Positions 10,601 to 20,178 of a DNA stretch of 20,178 nucleotides are shown here, one piece after another (position 1 is the stretch's first letter; every line of letters begins with the position of its first letter). The position numbers were made by a program, and so were the translations under genes. The stretch is from Larix sibirica (taxonomy: Eukaryota; Streptophyta; Pinopsida; Pinales; Pinaceae). The DNA lies in contig NWUY0300013285.1 of assembly GCA_004151065.3 (NCBI GenBank), positions 33,412-53,589 on the forward strand, given 5' to 3'. The notes beneath the pieces are model-generated. The model was given only the letters and a program-made list of their open reading frames with translations. It was not told where the DNA came from and ran no database searches.

Positions 10601-11802
10601 CTAAATTTTGGTTTCTTAAGTGCAGCCTGAATTGATTTATGAATAATGACTTAGCGGAATGAAGTCTGATTGCTAGAATGTCTGTTGATACTTTCACGAT
10701 GATTTTTGTCAATTGTCACTGTCATTCTTGAATGACGAATCCGAACTATTGGATCTAGTTGTTTTACCCTCTATTGGTAGCTTTCTTTTATTCTACTGGT
10801 TGAAGTTTTAGTTTCTTGATCCTCTATGGTGCTCCCAAGTCTCCTATATGTAGTTCCCAATCATCATCTCCCAATCTTTGCTTGCGACCTCGCCTTCCAA
10901 GTTTGAACACTGCATGGAAATATACAAGCTAGGATAAGCCGCTCTACCCCTATCTATGTGACTACCTAACAATTTCCCTCTTGTATACATCACATCTTTC
11001 AAAATGTTGTTTCACTCATTGTCAAAGCCTTGCATCAATAAATCTATGCAATCTACAACCTCATTCGAGTTGTGATTGGAAGGTCTCATGAACCATAATC
11101 TTCCTCTGTGTATCTCATGTCATAAGTGGTTTACCTCGTATTAATACTCCCTCTCAGCTCGAACCATTTTTTATGATGCTTATTATTCATTGGTTGATTT
11201 AGAGTCAATTCCGAGAGCAATTCGATCTTTCGACAACTGTCAAGCGTGATGTGCACTAGGTGATCAATTGGCCTAGTTGAAAAATTAAAATATTTTAATC
11301 GGTGATGGTTGGTGTTAATCCCTACTAATAGACTGAAATCCTATATAACTAGATAGTGAGAAAGCTAACGGAATTAATTTTGAGCAAGTCAATTACTACA
11401 AGAATGAGCCCTCAACTTTCATTAAAAAATTGCTTTTGCACGTAATTTTGGGAGTCAGTGAAAGTGAAAATTTTGATCACGAACTTGGCCACCCTTGACT
11501 AGCGTGTTGTTGTGAATCCAATGCAACTCAAGGAATCCAAATCCAATCCCAGAAGGTGCCAAAACACCTCCAACAATTTCCCAACAAACATAAGCATCCA
11601 TGTGTATTGCTAAGGGAGCTAACCCCATCATGAAGAAAGATTACTATGTTGTGGTTACCTATACCTCTGATATTTTTTCACACCTCTAGCTCACACATCG
11701 AGGAAGCAAATTCATGCAACTAAACCTAGATCACCAATCAAAGGAAATTTTAGTTACATTGTGTAATCAATAGTGAGTTTAGCATTTGTCACCACTAATT
11801 CT
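7666..11802. other. Unassigned spacer, no recognisable gene
   Basis: About 4.1 kb with only short, scattered open stretches, the longest being 70-80 codons (7710-7961 minus, 7822-8040 plus, 9241-9477 plus). None shows a motif I recognise, and stop codons are frequent in all frames. Base composition is ordinary AT-rich spacer. Very old mobile-element sequence is possible. A short PBS-like sequence at 9731-9748 is the only hint of structure, and it is weak. Confidence 0.6.
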
Positions 11803-11814
11803 TAAATCAGTGTT
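11803..11814. repeat. LINE target site duplication, left copy
   Basis: Reads taaatcagtgtt and is repeated exactly at 18279-18290. The two copies flank the LINE precisely, next to its short A-rich 3' tail here and its 5' end on the other side. A length of 12 bp is typical for target-primed reverse transcription. Confidence 0.85.
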
Positions 11815-12053
11815 TTGTTTTTCAAGCAAAAAAAAATTAACTTGATATTCATTATGAATCAAAGTTACATCATACTGTAAAACTTTCAAAACCCCTATCT
11901 TTGGAAATAGCTATCCAAAAAGAGGATAACTGGGCTTACATACAAAAGTCTTCTAACAAAAAAAACTTGACATTGTATTGCCTCCCAAAAAACTAAGATA
12001 TCTCAAAATAAAGACTAACCCCAAAATTCTTTTTCAAGAACGAGATAAGCGAA
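11815..12053 (-). other. LINE 3' UTR and A-rich tail
   Basis: The T-rich sense strand ends in TGTAACTTTGATTCATAATG, a long T run, then GCTTGAAAAACAAA directly before the target duplication. Endings of the type TGTAACTTTGAT with a short tail are familiar from plant L1 elements. The tail is interrupted by C, so it has eroded or was short. Confidence 0.75.
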
Positions 12054-15000
12054 CTAGATAAAAGAGAAAGAACCTTTCTCAATACAAAATTCATCCACTA
12101 ACTCTTCGAAAAAAAGTCTGCCAACAAAATACGCATTGCCTATTTTGATAATTTGTCTGCCGCCAAGTTGAATTTTTTGTAGATATGGAAAAAGGATATA
12201 TTTGAGAAAAACTTCTTTAAATCGAGTATTTTGCATTTCCACACATCTAAATGGAGAGCTGAGAGAAAATGAGAACCGTTTTCCCAATCGATAATAAACT
12301 TTGAATCTCTTGTAACCTGCAGATTCCAAATACCCCACTCTTTTCCATACCATAAGAGCCCCCAACAAGCCATCATTTATGCTTTATTGTTTGAACCTAT
12401 ACCTGTTGACATCCTAAGTTTGCAAATATAACCGGGTTTAATTTGTAAAATAATGCCTGCACCTCCCAAACCATTCTTGTAAGCAACATCAAAAAAACCT
12501 ACTGAAAAGGACATATCCAAACATGGACTTTTGATAATCCTCTTTTTTGGAAGAACAATAGGAATACAATATTCAAAGAAGTGGCTTAAAGCACGAGCGC
12601 AAACTTGAGATGGAAGAGTATAAATGCCTTCAAAAATCTGTCTATTTCTTCTCTTCCAAATTTCCCATGAGATAAACAAAAGAAGTTCCTTATATCTTCT
12701 ATTATTATTCAACCAAATCTGAATACTTTCAAGCAAACTGTTTGAGGACCAACTATGTTTTAAAGAAAGAGCATGAATACTAAGGGCCCAAACTTCAGAG
12801 GTAAAAGAACAACTTACAAACAGGTGACTTGCTATTTCAGAATCCGCCCTACAGAGGGAACAAAACCCCGGGCCCTTCATGCCTCTTTTTAAAAGATTAT
12901 CCCAGGTGAGCTCTCGGTTCCCCAAACATAACCAAAGAAAACATATTAATTTAACTGGAACCTTCCACCTCCAAATATTTGAAAAAAATCCTTTCGAATA
13001 AAGACCTTTAATTATATTTAACTGGAACCTTGCAATTATGGAACCATCTGATCCGAACCAATCCCATACTAACCGGTCCTATTTGTTTGAAAGGATTATA
13101 CCTGCAAACAATAAGTTTAAGATATAGGTATCCCATTCAACCCCTAAATTGTATGACAGGCCCAAATGTGAAGCGTTGAGCCACAATGCAGTTGAATTTC
13201 CATCATTCGAATCCTTTTTTGCCTGAGAAAGAACAAATATATTTTGTTCATGAAGTTTTAGAATCGGATCCCATGAAAGGACAAAATTATTACCCAAACC
13301 AAAAATAGGATCTATTCCTATGAATATCTGAACTCCCCACCCAGGATCCCAACTTAATCTTTATTTGATTGTATTCAGACTTTGAAAAATACGTTTCCAG
13401 ATAACAGAGGAATTCCTTTCAAGGTTAGGCCTCCTAATCCAATCTGCAAGAATAGCCAAATGAATGTATTTCCTTATTAAGACCTGTGACCATAGAGACG
13501 ACCCAAATAAACCTTGCCATAAATTTTTTGCTCAAAGTGCATCACTGAACCAGAAAATATGCTTGATCCCCCAACCACCTAACTTTTTAGGCGGAGCAAT
13601 ATTGTGCCAAGACAAAACATGAAATATTGAGTCATTTAAGTTCCCTGACCATAAAAATTGAAACATTCTTTTCCTCAGCATATCCAAAATAGAATTTGGA
13701 ACCATAGCTAAGGAATACCAATAGACCAAAATACCTTGTAAAACGTAGTTGGCTAACACCAACCTACCTCCAAGAGAAAGATACTGGAACACACAATTAT
13801 TTAATTTTCTTTCAATCCTCCTTACTAACCACGTCCAATCTGACTTCTTATACCCATTTGGCTTTAAAAAAAAAACAAGATATTTAAAACCCTCATCCAG
13901 ATTATGCATCTGATAAGGTAGAACGACAAATATATGTTCACACATTTGTTGTTCGGCTATTGGATCGATGACATTGTAGAGAAAAGAGGACTTTTAAGCA
14001 CTCACCGCCATACCAGAAGCATTGCAGAATATATTGATCAACATCATATACTGTCGCCATTCTTGAGTAGTTCCTCTACCAAAAAGTAAAACATCGTCTA
14101 CAAACAGTGGGTGCGTAATCTAAACCAAAGAAGCCACCCTTAAACCCTGTATATTACCTTCCCTTTTTTCAACATGAATCAACAGACTGAGGCCTTCTAT
14201 TACTAATAAAAATAGGAGGGGAGACAAGGGACAACCTTGTCTGAGTCCCCTGAAACCTTTCAAAGCTGAAGTAGGATGAAAATTTATGAGAATAGAAAAA
14301 TTTGCACTGGTAATACAGGCCATCACCCAATCGATAATCTCGAGCGGGAGACCAATTTGCAACAAGATTAAACAGAGGTAAGACCAATCAACTCGATCAT
14401 AAGCCTTTATTAAATCCATTTTAAGTATGAAAGGTTGAATTTTTTTCATTTTGATACTATGTAAACATTCTTGGGAAACACCTATAGCATCCAGAATATG
14501 TCTGTTGGAGAGGAAACTGAAGTGTTCTTGAGATAAACATTTCTACAAATAAGGTTTTAACATGTTTGCAATAACTTTAGCAATCATCTTATAATCCAAA
14601 TTACATAAGGATATCGTCCTATAATTGTTGAAGGAAATAGGCTTATCTTTCTTAGGGATTAATGCAATATAAGTAGCATTCAATCCTTCAGGTATAAATT
14701 CTATCCGTCTAGATTCCTCTGCAATCTCCACTAGATCACCACTCAACAAATGAAATAAATGAAGAAAAAATTCAATAGGCCAACCATCAGGGCCAGGGCT
14801 CTTTTCCCTTGCAAAAAGATCAAGAACAAATTGAATTTCCTCCTCAGTAATTGGCCTTCCAATCGGAGAAACATCTTCATCAAAGAACATTCTGGGAAAG
14901 AGCTTTATCACCTCTAATTGACTAGAGATATTTAGTGATCTATCCTGCGCATAAATCTCTTTGAAAAAGGAGACGACACTATTCTTAATAGAGACTTGAT

Positions 15001-16169
15001 CATTCAATTTGTTTCCACTTTGATCCTCAAGATCCCAAATGGTATTTATAATCCTTCTTTGATTTGCGAAATTCTGAAATAATTTCGTATTTTTGTCACC
15101 ACTCTGAATCCACATAACACGACTTTTTAAATGCCAGGTCTCTTCATCTTGCAACAAATTTTTCTTCCTGGATGAATTCAATTCATAAATTATATTCCTC
15201 CTCTCTTCAAAAAAATATCAATATCCAACATTTCAGACAGACTGTTTAACTCACATTCTATTTTGATTAGAGCAGCTTCATTCTGCTTCTTTTTTGCTTT
15301 TTCCCAATTTAAGACATCAAATATTAACTTGTTCATTTTGTAAAGAAAATCTTGTGAGGCAGAGGGAAATTTTTTTGAAGAATATTCCTTCCACTTTTCA
15401 ATGATCATATTACAGAAAACCTCCTCTTGCAGCCATATATGATTAAATTTAAAAGGATAATGAAGATCCCTCTTCTCAAAATCCAATTGAAGAAACAGAG
15501 GTTTATAATCCAAGATACCCGATGAAATAGACCAAGATTTGTACCTAAAGCAGTCATGGCATAACCCTTCTGGCATAAAGAACCTATCCAATCTTTTAGC
15601 CAAACCTGCATTACCAAAACGTCTATTGAACCAAGTAGGAACAAAAACACTTGGCGTGATATCTATCAGCTTTGCCTCATCAAAATTCTTCCGAAAATAG
15701 CTGGAGAGGGGATCTGAAAGTAACCCCAAACCTCATTGGTAGATAAGGTAAAATTTAAGTCACCTGCAAGAATTAGATTAGGATCATTAAGAGTTCCTGA
15801 CTGTACCACTTTGTCCCAGAACTGTTCCTATCCATTATAAGGACCATAGAAATTTAGAATTTTAATTATTCCATTTAACCCTAAAAACCTTCCTTCAAGT
15901 AATATTCCAGCAACTGTATTATAAGGCTTGAAGAAATCTTTTGTCGGATTCCAAGCAACAAGTAAACCTCCATACAAACCACCTGCATTTAAACCACAAA
16001 CATTCCAAGTGGGGAATATTTTGGGAAAATTCTTACAAGCTGAGTCACTTGAAATCATAGTTTCTTGAACTAAGATTAAATCAGGATTAACATTTTTAAC
16101 TATCCTCCTTAAGGCAGTTTTTTTAGGAGAACTGTTGAAACCCCTGATATTAAAAGTCATTACAATCAT
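12054..16169 (-). pseudogene. LINE ORF2: endonuclease, RT, zinc finger, RNase H (broken)
   Basis: About 1370 codons. ORF2 would nick target DNA and copy the LINE RNA onto it. The start is ATG at 16167-16169. The endonuclease begins TFNIRGFNS, keeps QETM (Glu 36) and GDLN (15753-15764), but has LDY where SDH is expected (15505-15510). The RT shows SPGPDGWPIEFF, YRTISLCN, MDLIKAYDRVDW, GLRQGCPLSPLLF and the catalytic FVDD at 14093-14104. A CxxC-H-C finger follows (CSLC at about 12851-12862, then H and C). The RNase H has Asp at 12488-12490, 12305-12307 and 12155-12157, but a stop at 12377-12379 where its Glu belongs. Stops: 15828, 14543, 14120, 13994, 13532, 13361, 13079, 12377. Frameshifts: G4 run at 15724-15727, A7 run at 15209-15215, and about 12110-12140. 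Confidence 0.95.
16166..16169 (-). promoter_or_regulatory. ATGA overlap of ORF1 stop and ORF2 start
   Basis: The minus strand reads AAATGATTGTAATGAC. TGA ends the shifted ORF1 frame and ATG opens ORF2. Such overlaps allow stop-and-restart translation of a downstream frame without a ribosome binding site. A second in-frame ATG follows three codons later. Confidence 0.6.
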
Positions 16170-17931
16170 TTGGGAACCTCCTGGAGGGGCATAAAGGATC
16201 TAAGGACCCTAGAGGAAGAATCGGTTGTAAGAGAAGCAGAAATAGGAGTGATATCAGAAATTTTTGGGTTTATGAATTTATCAGCAGAAGAAGAAACTTG
16301 ATCCACTTTCTCCCCCTTTTCTTTCTAATCGTGACATTTTGAGACCTTATGGAAGAGATAGGAAGAGTTGAATCATCAACTGGCATACTCGGAAATTTTG
16401 GGATAAGCACTTTTGACACAGTATCCACAACCTATTTTTGGCACTGATTGGAAAGGGTAACAGAGGAAGGAGTATGTGGAGAAAGCACCACTTGCGGGAC
16501 AGACTCATCAATTAAAACCCCTGGACTTTTTTGGCAAAGGGGAGAAGTAACAGAAGAAGGAAAAGGAACAACAGGTTCCCTAGCCACCGGACTTAAACCC
16601 CCAAGATCCTAACCCCCCAAATCTTCAAAAAATTTAACTTCATTAGCTAAAGTAGGAAGATTCTGAGCAGGAGAAGGAGAATCCAAAGTAAGGTTTCCAA
16701 TTACAGTAGATAAGAAAACATTCTCCAACTCAGAAGGAGACAAAAACTTTGAAATAATGGAGAGAGAATCTTTTAACTTACCCAGGGCCTCCAAAGCAGA
16801 AGATCTATCGAGAGGAATATCTTGTTGCAAACAGGTGTTTGAAGTTTTTGAGTTTCCTAAAGAGGGAGAAGCATCTAATAGGTCTTCAGGAAAGAGATCC
16901 CTTCACGGACACCGATCCCTAGTATGTCCCACCTGATGACAAGAGAAACGCTGAAAAGCAACCTTCCAATAATCGACTCTCTGAATGAAAGAGCCTATGT
17001 TCCATACCACTTCAATTTCAGCAGGCAACCCTTCTGTCATATCCATTTCAATTAGATCTCTTGGTAACCTCCTATCACCAGCTAAAAGGATCGAGTCCTC
17101 CACCAAAATAAACTTACCAATGGAGTTAGCTACTGACATAAAACCCCCGAAAGACCAACATTGCAATGGAAACCCTGGTAACAAGACCCACATGTGTCTT
17201 TTTGTTATTTTTTTCTTCCAAGGGTTGAATCCCACATGCCACCGGTAAAAAACCAAAGAGCCTTCTCCAATAACCCAGTAACGTTCAACAATTCTTTTAA
17301 GGCTATCCTCTATCAAAAATTGAAAACTGAACCACCCATAAACAAGAACATTTACTTTAGGCGTATAATTTATGAGGGGTTTCCAGCAAGACGACATCCA
17401 CTGGATAATATCAAGCCTGGACATTTTAACATACTCGAAATGACCCAAGAGAGTTCTTTTAGTGAGCCCTAACACCATGTCGAAAGTTACATCCCTTCCA
17501 AGAGTGCACACAGATCTATTTTGCCTTGCTTTCACCTGTTTAACCTTTCGCCTTCTTCTAGCCGCTTCACTAGTTCGTACACCCCTATAACCATCAAAAC
17601 CTTGTTCTAACAGTTTCTCCCGAGTGTTACCATCAAAAGGAATTAGATTCAGTGGAGAGGGGTCAGCCCGAGAAGGAAAAGAAGCAACCTCGACTTCGAC
17701 AATTGTAGGGTTTTTGACTTTCGCAACCTCCACCATTACTTTTGGGTTTGTATGGACAGGACACGAAGAGGGTTTTGAGAGAACCCCCAAATGTCCATCC
17801 AATGAACCTCTGACAAAATTGTCAGAACTGCCAAACGCCTCTGGAAAAGCTTTTGATGAAGGGACAGAAACAACCCAACTTAGACATAATCGAAAAAACC
17901 TAGAGAAAATAGTAAAACCAGAAAGAGACAA
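16166..17931 (-). pseudogene. LINE ORF1: DUF4283-like RNA-binding protein with zinc knuckle (broken)
   Basis: ORF1 would coat the LINE RNA. The open frame begins at 17931 with TTG after an in-frame stop at 17941-17943, so the true ATG is lost or unclear. From that point, residues 123-136 are strongly basic (AARRRRKVKQVKAR). Residues about 150-305 fit DUF4283, with WHVGFNPWKK, WVLLPGFPLQCW and VANSIGKF. Residues 328-341 (RFSCHQVGHTRDRC) are a CCHC knuckle whose first Cys is Arg. The frame continues through TGA at 16903-16905, TAG at 16609-16611 and TAG at 16432-16434, then a basic KKRGRK patch. A shift in the C5 run near 16312 leads to the natural end TGA at 16166-16168, which overlaps the ORF2 ATG. 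Length is about 590 codons. Confidence 0.88.
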
Positions 17932-18278
17932 AAAAGAAGACTATGTAAACAGGGATAAAAGGTAAAAACCTAGCCAAAGCGAAGAAAAAAAACTGCAGTA
18001 AAAAACAAAAAAAAATCACACTTTTTTCTCTTGGTTGGTACTAAGTCAACCAAGGAGATTGACAGGACTCCAAGTTATTGCAGAAAATTTCCTTATCCTA
18101 GCCGAAATTCACCAAAAAAACACTCCAACACACACATCTTCCACCACTTTCGACAATTTCCAAACCTCCTCCTCCATTTTCTCCAAACCCTCGTGGAAAG
18201 TACAAAAAAAACAAAAAAAGTTTACCCTTCTCTTCCCCGAGAGGAAACCAGTTGTGGTGTTGTGGTTGCTAACCTCAC
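17932..18278 (-). other. LINE 5' UTR
   Basis: Sequence between the 5' target duplication and the open part of ORF1. The sense strand starts GTGAGGTTAGCAACC and is rich in T runs. It contains the hairpin at 18030-18054. Open stretches here on the plus strand (18031-18369) show no protein motif. If the original ORF1 start lies further upstream, the UTR is shorter than given. Confidence 0.6.
18030..18054. other. Perfect 8-bp hairpin in LINE 5' UTR
   Basis: CTTGGTTG (18030-18037) and CAACCAAG (18047-18054) are exact inverted copies around a 9-base loop. Confidence 0.5.
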
Positions 18279-18290
18279 TAAATCAGTGTT
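18279..18290. repeat. LINE target site duplication, right copy
   Basis: Exact repeat of 11803-11814 (taaatcagtgtt), marking the 5' end of the LINE. Confidence 0.85.
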
Positions 18291-18347
18291 ATCTCAATGC
18301 TCTAATCACCAACATAGCACCGCTCGTGTGAAGCTTTTTATAACACC

Positions 18348-18363
18348 AAAAAAAAAAAAAAAA
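18348..18363 (+). repeat. A16 homopolymer tract
   Basis: Sixteen A in a row, 58 bp beyond the LINE target duplication. It could be the tail of an older plus-strand retroposon, but no such body is recognisable before it. Confidence 0.6.
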
Positions 18364-18504
18364 TTCTAAGTTAAAAGGCATTCGGTTATGTATTGTGTAC
18401 GGGGGAGTGATTTAATAAAAGAAAATACAATGCTTAACGTGTTTCTATACCGTAAAGATGATATTTTAAAATGTATTTAAAATACTTTCCTTTCTTCTTG
18501 ATGA

Positions 18505-18528
18505 TAAATGGAGTGCCACCTCCATTTA
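18505..18528. other. Perfect 9-bp hairpin
   Basis: TAAATGGAG (18505-18513) and CTCCATTTA (18520-18528) are exact inverted copies with a 6-base loop (tgccac). Confidence 0.5.
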
Positions 18529-19149
18529 AACTTGATAAACATTATATGTAATGTTTTATTCATGAACACTCACATGTAACGAGAGCCCCCTTTTGGAGCA
18601 CAAGCATAATCTCCAAGGAAGCCTCGATTTTGAAATCCATATGCATGCACACAAAACCTCTTCCATACCCAAACCTTATTGGGAAAGGGATACAAGACCG
18701 ATAAGTGTATATTCATGTCTTCCACACTCCTCCCCTAGTATGCAGGAGCATAATATAAAGTTAAAAGGATGCACTTATGTATATAAATCGAAGGCCCTTC
18801 AAAACCTAACGAGGGGCACCAATGAGGTCAGGCATAGGTGCAGAGAGGCCCTTATGTCTCCAACACCCTTTCAAGTCTCCACGTGGATAACCCTTTCGAA
18901 AAGGAGATTATGCAATGCTTTAAATGGGCCATGTTCAAATCCAAAATCATACATGCACTTATAAATAAAGTGGAGTTCTTTAATAAAACAGAGAACTGAA
19001 TGGGTTTCGAATAGGGTGTATAATTTAGGTTTTGGGATTCCTTTTACATTTCATATTTTGAGTGGAGACCAAACGTGGATAAGAGGGGTAGAATAAAGAG
19101 TGTATCTTAGTTTAATGCACAGTTTAGAATGCGAGTTAGGTTAGGGGTA

Positions 19150-19310
19150 GTTAGGATTAGGTTATATTAATTTTGTTATATCTTATTTTATTTTTTATTT
19201 TTATTTTTGGTTTTAATTTAATTTAATTTTATTTTTTTCGTGACTTTGTTTTATTTTAATTAATTATGTTTTAATAAAAATATAATATTAATAATATTTT
19301 AGATAGTGCA
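19150..19310. repeat. AT-rich low-complexity block
   Basis: Almost only A and T, with repeated taatt and tttta units. Confidence 0.7.
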
Positions 19311-19987
19311 AATTCTTATGAGACAAGCATGATTCCAACTTATGTGATCGCATACATGCACATGCATCTGTAATGGCTAACGAGTGAGCAGAACACGAAA
19401 TGGCATCTCTAAAAGACATTTCAGATGGCTCGACAATAGAATTTGTTTTAATGCCATGATGACCAATATAAGTTGTGGACAGGACATAAACCGTGTCGTG
19501 AAGAAAAAACGAGATGTATATAAACTTTTTCATCATTGGAAAGAAATGGCCATAGGTCAAGTGAGAGGAAACATATGTTGTTATCATTGACGATGACAGT
19601 CCACATTTGATGAAATTGTGCTACATCAAGATCGAAAAATCACACCAAACTTCATGAATGGAGTTGAAGGAAGAACTACAACATGAAGTACTGCACCACA
19701 TTCGAGAAGACCGAAGAATGACTAAGGAAAAGTTAAATCAAGGAATGGAAATGGTAGCCTCAAATGGTCATTTCACCATATCACATTTCATGTATTGGGA
19801 GCTTATCATTCATACATGTGGAAGAAAACTCCACACTAAGAAACCAATAAAGTCAACATTGCCATATGAAGACAAAATCACTAAAAGACAAATCAGTGGA
19901 ATCCCAAAGGTCACTCAGGGTTAAATTAAATCAATTGTTGTAATAAATTTATTCAAAGAATTCCAAAATGTCTCAAGGGAATATGGA

Positions 19988-20020
19988 AGGCCAAGGGTCG
20001 CTTAGCCTTGGCCTATATAT
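19988..20020 (+). promoter_or_regulatory. GC-rich hairpin joined to a TATA-like box
   Basis: AGGCCAAGG (19988-19996) and CCTTGGCCT (20006-20014) form an exact 9-bp stem with a 9-base loop. The last stem base is the first base of TATATAT (20014-20020). The arrangement suits a core promoter of an LTR or gene reading rightward, but nothing downstream in the remaining 158 bp confirms it. Confidence 0.35.
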
Positions 20021-20178
20021 TGTAATCTGATTTGATGAGAAGGGGATTTTTTATCTTGAACTTTTCCAATGTACTATTGTTGAAGTAGGAAAGAAGAGAT
20101 GCCTTGGACTAGATTTTTCACAAGAATACCGATGTTATTGTTAACGGACAATCTACCAAAGACAGATCTAAGGCCTGA

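Larger units (their letters stand above)
11815..18278 (-). mobile_element. Full-length L1-type LINE retrotransposon (dead)
   Basis: A 6464-bp non-LTR retrotransposon on the minus strand with all expected parts: 5' UTR (about 17932-18278), ORF1 (16166-17931), ORF2 (12054-16169), 3' UTR (11815-12053) and a short A-rich tail. A perfect 12-bp direct repeat flanks it. The DUF4283-like ORF1 and the order endonuclease, RT, zf-RVT, RNase H in ORF2 place it in the plant L1 group that carries an RNase H domain. Both ORFs hold many stops and several 1-nt shifts, so this copy cannot move by itself. Being unshortened at the 5' end and keeping an exact duplication, it is probably of moderate age, younger than the gypsy remnants to the left. 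Confidence 0.93.
18291..20178. other. Unassigned spacer, right flank
   Basis: No recognisable coding sequence. Open stretches of 123, 68 and 88 codons (18593-18964, 19384-19590, 19658-19924, plus strand) have no motif I know and could be chance or old element sequence. The stretch continues the target region split by the LINE. It holds the A16 tract, two hairpins and the AT-rich block listed separately. Confidence 0.5.

Noticed and set aside
10721-10736. Near-palindrome gtcattcttgaatgac
   Set aside because: A 7-bp arm with a 2-base centre is expected by chance in a window of this size.
16985-17965. Plus-strand open frames (16985-17248, 17194-17472, 17624-17965)
   Set aside because: They lie antisense to LINE ORF1, which has clear domain motifs on the minus strand; they are shadows.
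18031-18369. Two overlapping plus-strand open frames of about 100 codons
   Set aside because: They lie mostly in the LINE 5' UTR, run across the insertion border into the A16 tract and show no protein motif.
18593-18964. 123-codon plus-strand open frame
   Set aside because: No recognisable domain, signal or neighbour; the length is within what chance allows in spacer, so I kept it only as a remark.
19658-19924. 88-codon plus-strand open frame, charged N-terminal part
   Set aside because: No motif recognised and no supporting promoter or splice evidence close to it.

Overview
The window looks like repeat-rich plant nuclear DNA, with AT-rich spacers and decayed retrotransposons. I found no intact host gene, tRNA, rRNA or CRISPR array. 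The strongest taxonomic evidence is an L1-type LINE whose first ORF carries a DUF4283-like domain and whose second ORF ends in an RNase H domain, a combination known from plants. Large Ty3/gypsy remnants and long non-coding stretches suggest a big seed-plant genome. A gymnosperm is possible, but the sequence alone does not prove it.

Left part (1-~7665): remains of Ty3/gypsy LTR retrotransposons, mostly on the minus strand. Two diverged, directly repeated units (~805-3225 and ~5001-7665) each hold an LTR-like part with a TATA-like box, a primer-binding-site-like sequence and a long AT-rich leader. Between them lies a decayed gag gene. Read on the minus strand the order is LTR, PBS, leader, gag, LTR, PBS, leader, then a protease-region fragment in inverted orientation, then a reverse transcriptase fragment that runs off the window at base 1. 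This is best explained as two tandem copies of one family, the first lacking pol.

Middle (~7666-11802): about 4.1 kb in which I recognise no gene. One short PBS-like sequence is noted as speculative.

Right-centre (11815-18278, minus strand): an essentially full-length LINE, bounded by a 12-bp target site duplication (11803-11814 and 18279-18290). ORF1 (basic region, DUF4283-like domain, degraded zinc knuckle) ends in a 4-bp overlap with the start of ORF2 (endonuclease, reverse transcriptase, zf-RVT zinc finger, RNase H). Both ORFs are dead, broken by stops and small frameshifts.

Right flank (18291-20178): spacer with an A16 tract, two short perfect hairpins, an AT-rich low-complexity block and, near the end, a TATA-like box directly next to a GC-rich hairpin.

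I found no convincing new biological system. The features most worth checking are the tandem gag-only gypsy arrangement with its inverted protease segment, a 21-bp motif kept identical in otherwise diverged leaders, and the LINE's ORF1/ORF2 overlap.
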